A stretch of 44,131 nucleotides of DNA, from the NCBI GenBank assembly GCA_964393335.1, contig CAYMTN010000012.1, forward strand, positions 1 to 44,131, read 5' to 3'. Under the pieces are notes generated by a model. The model saw only the letters and a list, made by a program, of their open reading frames with translations. It had not been told where the DNA came from and did not search any database. This stretch comes from CAYMTN01 sp964393335 (GTDB taxonomy: Bacteria > Chloroflexota > Anaerolineae > Aggregatilineales > Aggregatilineaceae). A program made the position numbers and the translations under genes. The first letter of the stretch is position 1, and each line of letters begins with the position of its first letter. Of the stretch, positions 41,518 to 44,131 are shown in pieces.

Positions 41518-42516
41518 TCAGGCTGGCTGGGCCAGGCTTTCGCCGCTTGCCGCATATCGCGCCTGGGTCCGCTGCCACACCTTCCGCAGGCCCCACACCG
41601 CCGCGATGGCGACGAAGATCGATCCGCCGAAGCCTTCGTCCAGGTCTTTGAAGACATCCATGACGATGAAAAAAGCCAGCATCCCACACACGAGCGCCAG
41701 TTTGTGCCGGTCGTCCCAGGTGGAGCCGTTGCCCGACCAGCGTAAGATCAGCCAGAACGCGCCTGCGTCCAGCGCCGCGACAAATACAAACGCCACCGGC
41801 CAGGTTGGCAGCCAGGACAGGTTCGCTTCGGGCAGCATGAACACGGTCACGAACACGATGGTCATGTTCGCGGCGGCCACGACGCCGTACCACAGCGGGC
41901 GCGTCGAGGTCCCGTGCCGGGGTGGAAATACCTGCGCCGGAAGCTGCCGCGCCGCGACCATCAGCCCGGCAATCGCCAGCACGGCCAGCGCCAACCCGCC
42001 GACCGGCGGCATGAACGGGTTAAACGCCACCAACGCCGGTGTCCACAGCGCCAGGCCAACAAAACAGATGAGCAGGCCCCGGTTGCTGAGCCATCGCTCG
42101 TGACGCTGCTCCGGGTACAGGATGTGGGCCAGGGTGACGCTGCTCAGGATGCTGATCGTCAGGTGAAAGTGAATCAACACTTCGGCGTAGGTCCACGTGA
42201 CGCCGCGCCAGTAGGTATAGTCGCGCAGCGCGCCCAATTCGGCCCAGTCGGGATCCCAAAACGAGCGGGCCACGATCGCTTCTTCGTAGAGGCCATACGC
42301 GATCCCCAGCAGCACCAGGCTGAACCAGCCCTTGCCCCAGCGAACCACCAGTTCGCGGCAGACCAGCGCGCCAAAACCGTAGGGCAGCGCTGTCAGCACA
42401 AAGGCCAGTGGATTCAGGAACTCAAACAGGGATTGGTGGCCGGATACCAGTTCGCCGAGCACTGGTCCCAGCAGCAGCAATGCCGTGCCGGGTGATAGTT
42501 GTTTCAGGCGTGTCAT
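41518..42516 (-). CDS. Polytopic membrane protein of unknown function
   Basis: This 332-residue protein has about eight predicted membrane segments, for example 11-28, 33-57, 65-85, 118-135, 145-165, 175-192, 213-235 and 240-258, with a final pair near 275-315. Conserved-looking polar spots inside the membrane part are CRELVVRWG, YGLYEEAIVARSFWDP and a His pair in VLIHFHLTIS. The EEAIVAR stretch resembles the EExxxR motif of CPBP intramembrane proteases, but the spacing is off by one and the other family motifs were not found, so I do not assign it. The start follows GAGAGGA with suitable spacing. Confidence 0.72.
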   Translation of the reverse strand: MTRLKQLSPGTALLLLGPVLGELVSGHQSLFEFLNPLAFVLTALPYGFGALVCRELVVRWGKGWFSLVLLGIAYGLYEEAIVARSFWDPDWAELGALRDYTYWRGVTWTYAEVLIHFHLTISILSSVTLAHILYPEQRHERWLSNRGLLICFVGLALWTPALVAFNPFMPPVGGLALAVLAIAGLMVAARQLPAQVFPPRHGTSTRPLWYGVVAAANMTIVFVTVFMLPEANLSWLPTWPVAFVFVAALDAGAFWLILRWSGNGSTWDDRHKLALVCGMLAFFIVMDVFKDLDEGFGGSIFVAIAAVWGLRKVWQRTQARYAASGESLAQPA

Positions 42517-42592
42517 GGACGTGTTTCCTCTCGCGTAGGCGTCTGATCGTTTGTACGCTGAGGGTACGCGTAAAGTTGCACGGACCGGGCTG

Positions 42593-43234
42593 CTACAGCG
42601 TCCCGTCTACTTCACGGGCCAACCGCGCAAAAAAAGCGCTGATGTAGGCGTGGCGTTCTTCTGCGATGGCGCGCCCGGTGGCGGTCTGCATCCGATCCTT
42701 GATGCGCGCCAGCTTGAACACGAATTCGTGGTGCGGCGTATGGTCCGGCCCGCCGCCCGGATAGTCCGGCGGCACGTCGGCCCACAGCTTTTGGCGCGTC
42801 ATGCCGCCATACGCATACGCACGCGCGACCCCGATCGCGCCGATGGCGTCGAGTTTGTCGGCGTCAAATACGACCTTCGCTTCGAGCGTTTGCGGCTCGA
42901 TGGCATTGCGGAAGCGGTGCGCGGCGATGGCGTGCGCGACGGCCTCGCTAAAGGCCGGATCGGCGGGCGGCTCCAGGCGGCTCAGGATGATACGGGCGTG
43001 ATCCGCTGCCAGCAGCGCGTGATCGGCGATTTCGGCGTTGTGAACGTGGGCCTGCTGATCTTCCTCGGCGCGGTTGATGTCGTGCAGCAGCACGGCGGTT
43101 TCCACGACGGCCATATCCGCGCCTTCCGCCTGGCCGATACGCCGGGCCAGCGCCAGCACGCGCAGCACGTGATCGAAGTCGTGGACCGGGTCGCTGTCGT
43201 CATAGAGTGTGCGGGCAAACGCGACGGTGATCAT
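42593..43234 (-). CDS. HD-domain phosphohydrolase
   Basis: This 213-residue cytoplasmic protein belongs to the HD superfamily of metal-dependent phosphohydrolases, in the group of YedJ/YpgQ-like proteins. Metal ligands: His18 in VHDFDHVLRV, the HD pair in AVLLHDINRAEEDQQ, His in AHAIAAHRFRN and Asp in VVFDADKLDAIGAIG. Length is normal for the group (about 210-230). Possible substrates are nucleotides, which cannot be told from sequence. No partner gene is obvious. Confidence 0.88.
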   Translation of the reverse strand: MITVAFARTLYDDSDPVHDFDHVLRVLALARRIGQAEGADMAVVETAVLLHDINRAEEDQQAHVHNAEIADHALLAADHARIILSRLEPPADPAFSEAVAHAIAAHRFRNAIEPQTLEAKVVFDADKLDAIGAIGVARAYAYGGMTRQKLWADVPPDYPGGGPDHTPHHEFVFKLARIKDRMQTATGRAIAEERHAYISAFFARLAREVDGTL

Positions 43235-43307
43235 GGTTGGGGCCTTTCACGGCAACACAAACGGCAGCCGGATTCTACAAGCCGCCTGCCGTTCGGGTAA
43301 AAACTGG

Positions 43308-43400
43308 TGGCGGAGAGGGTGGGATTTGAACCCACGGAGCGGAGTTACCGCTCACGCGCTCTCCAGGCGCGCGCATTAGGCCAGACTATGCTACCTCTCC
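43308..43400 (-). tRNA. tRNA-Ser(GGA)
   Basis: Read on the minus strand, the acceptor stem GGAGAGG pairs with CCTCTCC (43312-43318), and CCA is encoded at 43308-43310. The anticodon loop CTGGAGA (43360-43366) has anticodon GGA inside a perfect CGCGC/GCGCG stem. The T arm GTGGGTTCAAATCCCAC is present. The long variable arm GAGCGGTAACTCCGCTC is typical of tRNA-Ser. Confidence 0.97.
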
Positions 43401-43423
43401 GGATCGGTATTCAACTCCGCGCC

Positions 43424-43452
43424 ATTATACCGGCGTGCCGGGGTCGGGTCAA
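43424..43452 (-). promoter_or_regulatory. Sigma70-type promoter of tRNA-Ser
   Basis: On the minus strand TTGACC (43452-43447), a 17-bp spacer and TATAAT (43429-43424) sit about 24 bases before the tRNA 5' end. It is the best promoter in the window and shows the consensus used by this organism. Confidence 0.85.
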
Positions 43453-43496
43453 TAGCGGGGCAGACGCCCGAAAATACTGACCACTGCGCGGGCGGG

Positions 43497-44131
43497 TTAT
43501 GGCGCAGCCTGCACGAACTGCCCGCCCAACGGCACGCCGGACTCGACCGGATCGCCATCGGCCAGGTAATTCGAGAATGGCAGGGGCAGCCCGAAGGCGT
43601 CAGCCGGGAAGCCCGTGATAGCGCCCGTCTCGTCATAGGTGAACAGGTCCGGCGTGTTCTGCAGGTGGATGTGCAGGTGCGGTTCGGACGTGTTGCCCGA
43701 ATTGCCCACCAACCCGATAGGCTGCCCTGCTTCGACCGTATCGCCAACCTCAACCCGGATGCTACCCGGCTGCATGTGTGCCAGGAACAGGTATTCACCC
43801 TCTGCGACCCGCATGATCACGTGGTTACCCGCCGGGTTATCGGCGTCAGTTTCGACCTGCGGCTGGTTCTCCGGGAGATCGTTGACCACGTGAATCACCT
43901 CGCCTGCTGCCGGGGCCAGGACCGTCTGCCCGTAGGCGTAATAATCCGCATTGGCGGTGCCGTCGCCTGTGAACGTGCTGCCGTCTTTCCAGACCACAAA
44001 GTCGTAGGCGTGGCGCTGTGGCGGCGCATCGACGTGGTAATTGTGCAGTTGGTCAGGGCCGCCCCAGAACGTATACCACAGCCCGTCAAACGGCAGGCGA
44101 AACGTGCCGGTGATCGTGTATCCGCTGGCCG
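43497..44131 (-). CDS. M23-type peptidase-domain protein (5' end outside the window)
   Basis: The frame is open to the window edge and ends with a stop at 43497-43499. The visible 210 residues hold a lysostaphin-like M23 domain: YDFVVW in the N-terminal part, GNHVIMRVAEGEYLFLAHMQ, VEVGDTVEAGQPIGLVGNSG and HLHIHLQN, the last carrying zinc ligands. Residues before the GTG at 43997 continue the domain without a break (RHAYDFVVW), so that GTG is not the start. The product may be a secreted wall hydrolase. A second M23 protein is encoded at 39570 but without close resemblance outside the motifs. Confidence 0.82.
   Translation of the reverse strand, partial: ASGYTITGTFRLPFDGLWYTFWGGPDQLHNYHVDAPPQRHAYDFVVWKDGSTFTGDGTANADYYAYGQTVLAPAAGEVIHVVNDLPENQPQVETDADNPAGNHVIMRVAEGEYLFLAHMQPGSIRVEVGDTVEAGQPIGLVGNSGNTSEPHLHIHLQNTPDLFTYDETGAITGFPADAFGLPLPFSNYLADGDPVESGVPLGGQFVQAAP

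Noticed and set aside
1..44131. CRISPR arrays, prophage or integrase genes, insertion sequences with transposase
   Set aside because: No regularly spaced direct repeats and no transposase, integrase or phage structural genes were seen.

Overview
The window reads as a piece of a Chloroflexota genome, most likely class Anaerolineae. This is inferred from moderately high GC, secreted proteins with Pro/Thr-rich tails, abundant CUT1 sugar ABC importers paired with LacI regulators, a GAF histidine kinase beside dnaA, and M23/LysM envelope proteins. No 16S gene is present, so the taxon is an inference. A run of ten Ns at 38520-38529 marks a scaffold join, so gene order across that point is not proven.

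Left part (1-14.3 kb): two carbohydrate loci. The first has a solute-binding protein and two permeases on the minus strand, diverging from a GH2 glycosidase and a LacI regulator; an operator-like inverted repeat lies between them. The second is a minus-strand run of a GH13_18 phosphorylase-type enzyme, a LacI regulator and a second binding protein/permease set. Two identical 18-bp LacI operators sit 32 bp apart in front of the second regulator. Both sets have a stem-loop between the binding-protein gene and the first permease gene. No ATPase gene is present, so a shared MsmK/MalK-type ATPase elsewhere is presumed.

Central part (14.3-31.5 kb): central and acyl-CoA metabolism. It contains a two-gene 2-oxoacid:ferredoxin oxidoreductase in which beta and gamma appear fused; a lysine 2,3-aminomutase followed directly by a D-Ala-D-Ala-ligase-like ATP-grasp enzyme; sucA-sucB with an SMP-30 lactonase gene; a five-gene acyl-CoA operon (thiolase-fold protein, DUF35/OB-fold protein, acyl-CoA dehydrogenase, class I CoA-transferase subunits A and B); and a class I aminotransferase. 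In the acyl-CoA operon the thiolase-fold protein has Gly where the nucleophilic Cys is expected, and its DUF35 partner has lost the zinc-ribbon cysteines. This is the best candidate for unusual chemistry in the window.

Right part (31.5-44.1 kb): a hypothetical protein, a GT39/GT83-like membrane glycosyltransferase, then the replication-origin region. Upstream of dnaA is a 580-bp leader with two related hairpins, a dense GACTC/GAGTC cluster and a good promoter. Downstream of dnaA is a 760-bp non-coding region with DnaA-box-like sites and a second repeated motif, read as oriC. Then come a GAF histidine kinase, the N gap, a clamp-loader delta' subunit, a LysM/M23 protein, an FmdB-type zinc ribbon protein, an unidentified membrane protein, an HD hydrolase, tRNA-Ser(GGA) with a clear sigma70-type promoter, and a truncated M23 protein.

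A 43-bp hairpin repeat occurs twice (42/43 identical, opposite orientation) in intergenic DNA, with a shorter third relative.
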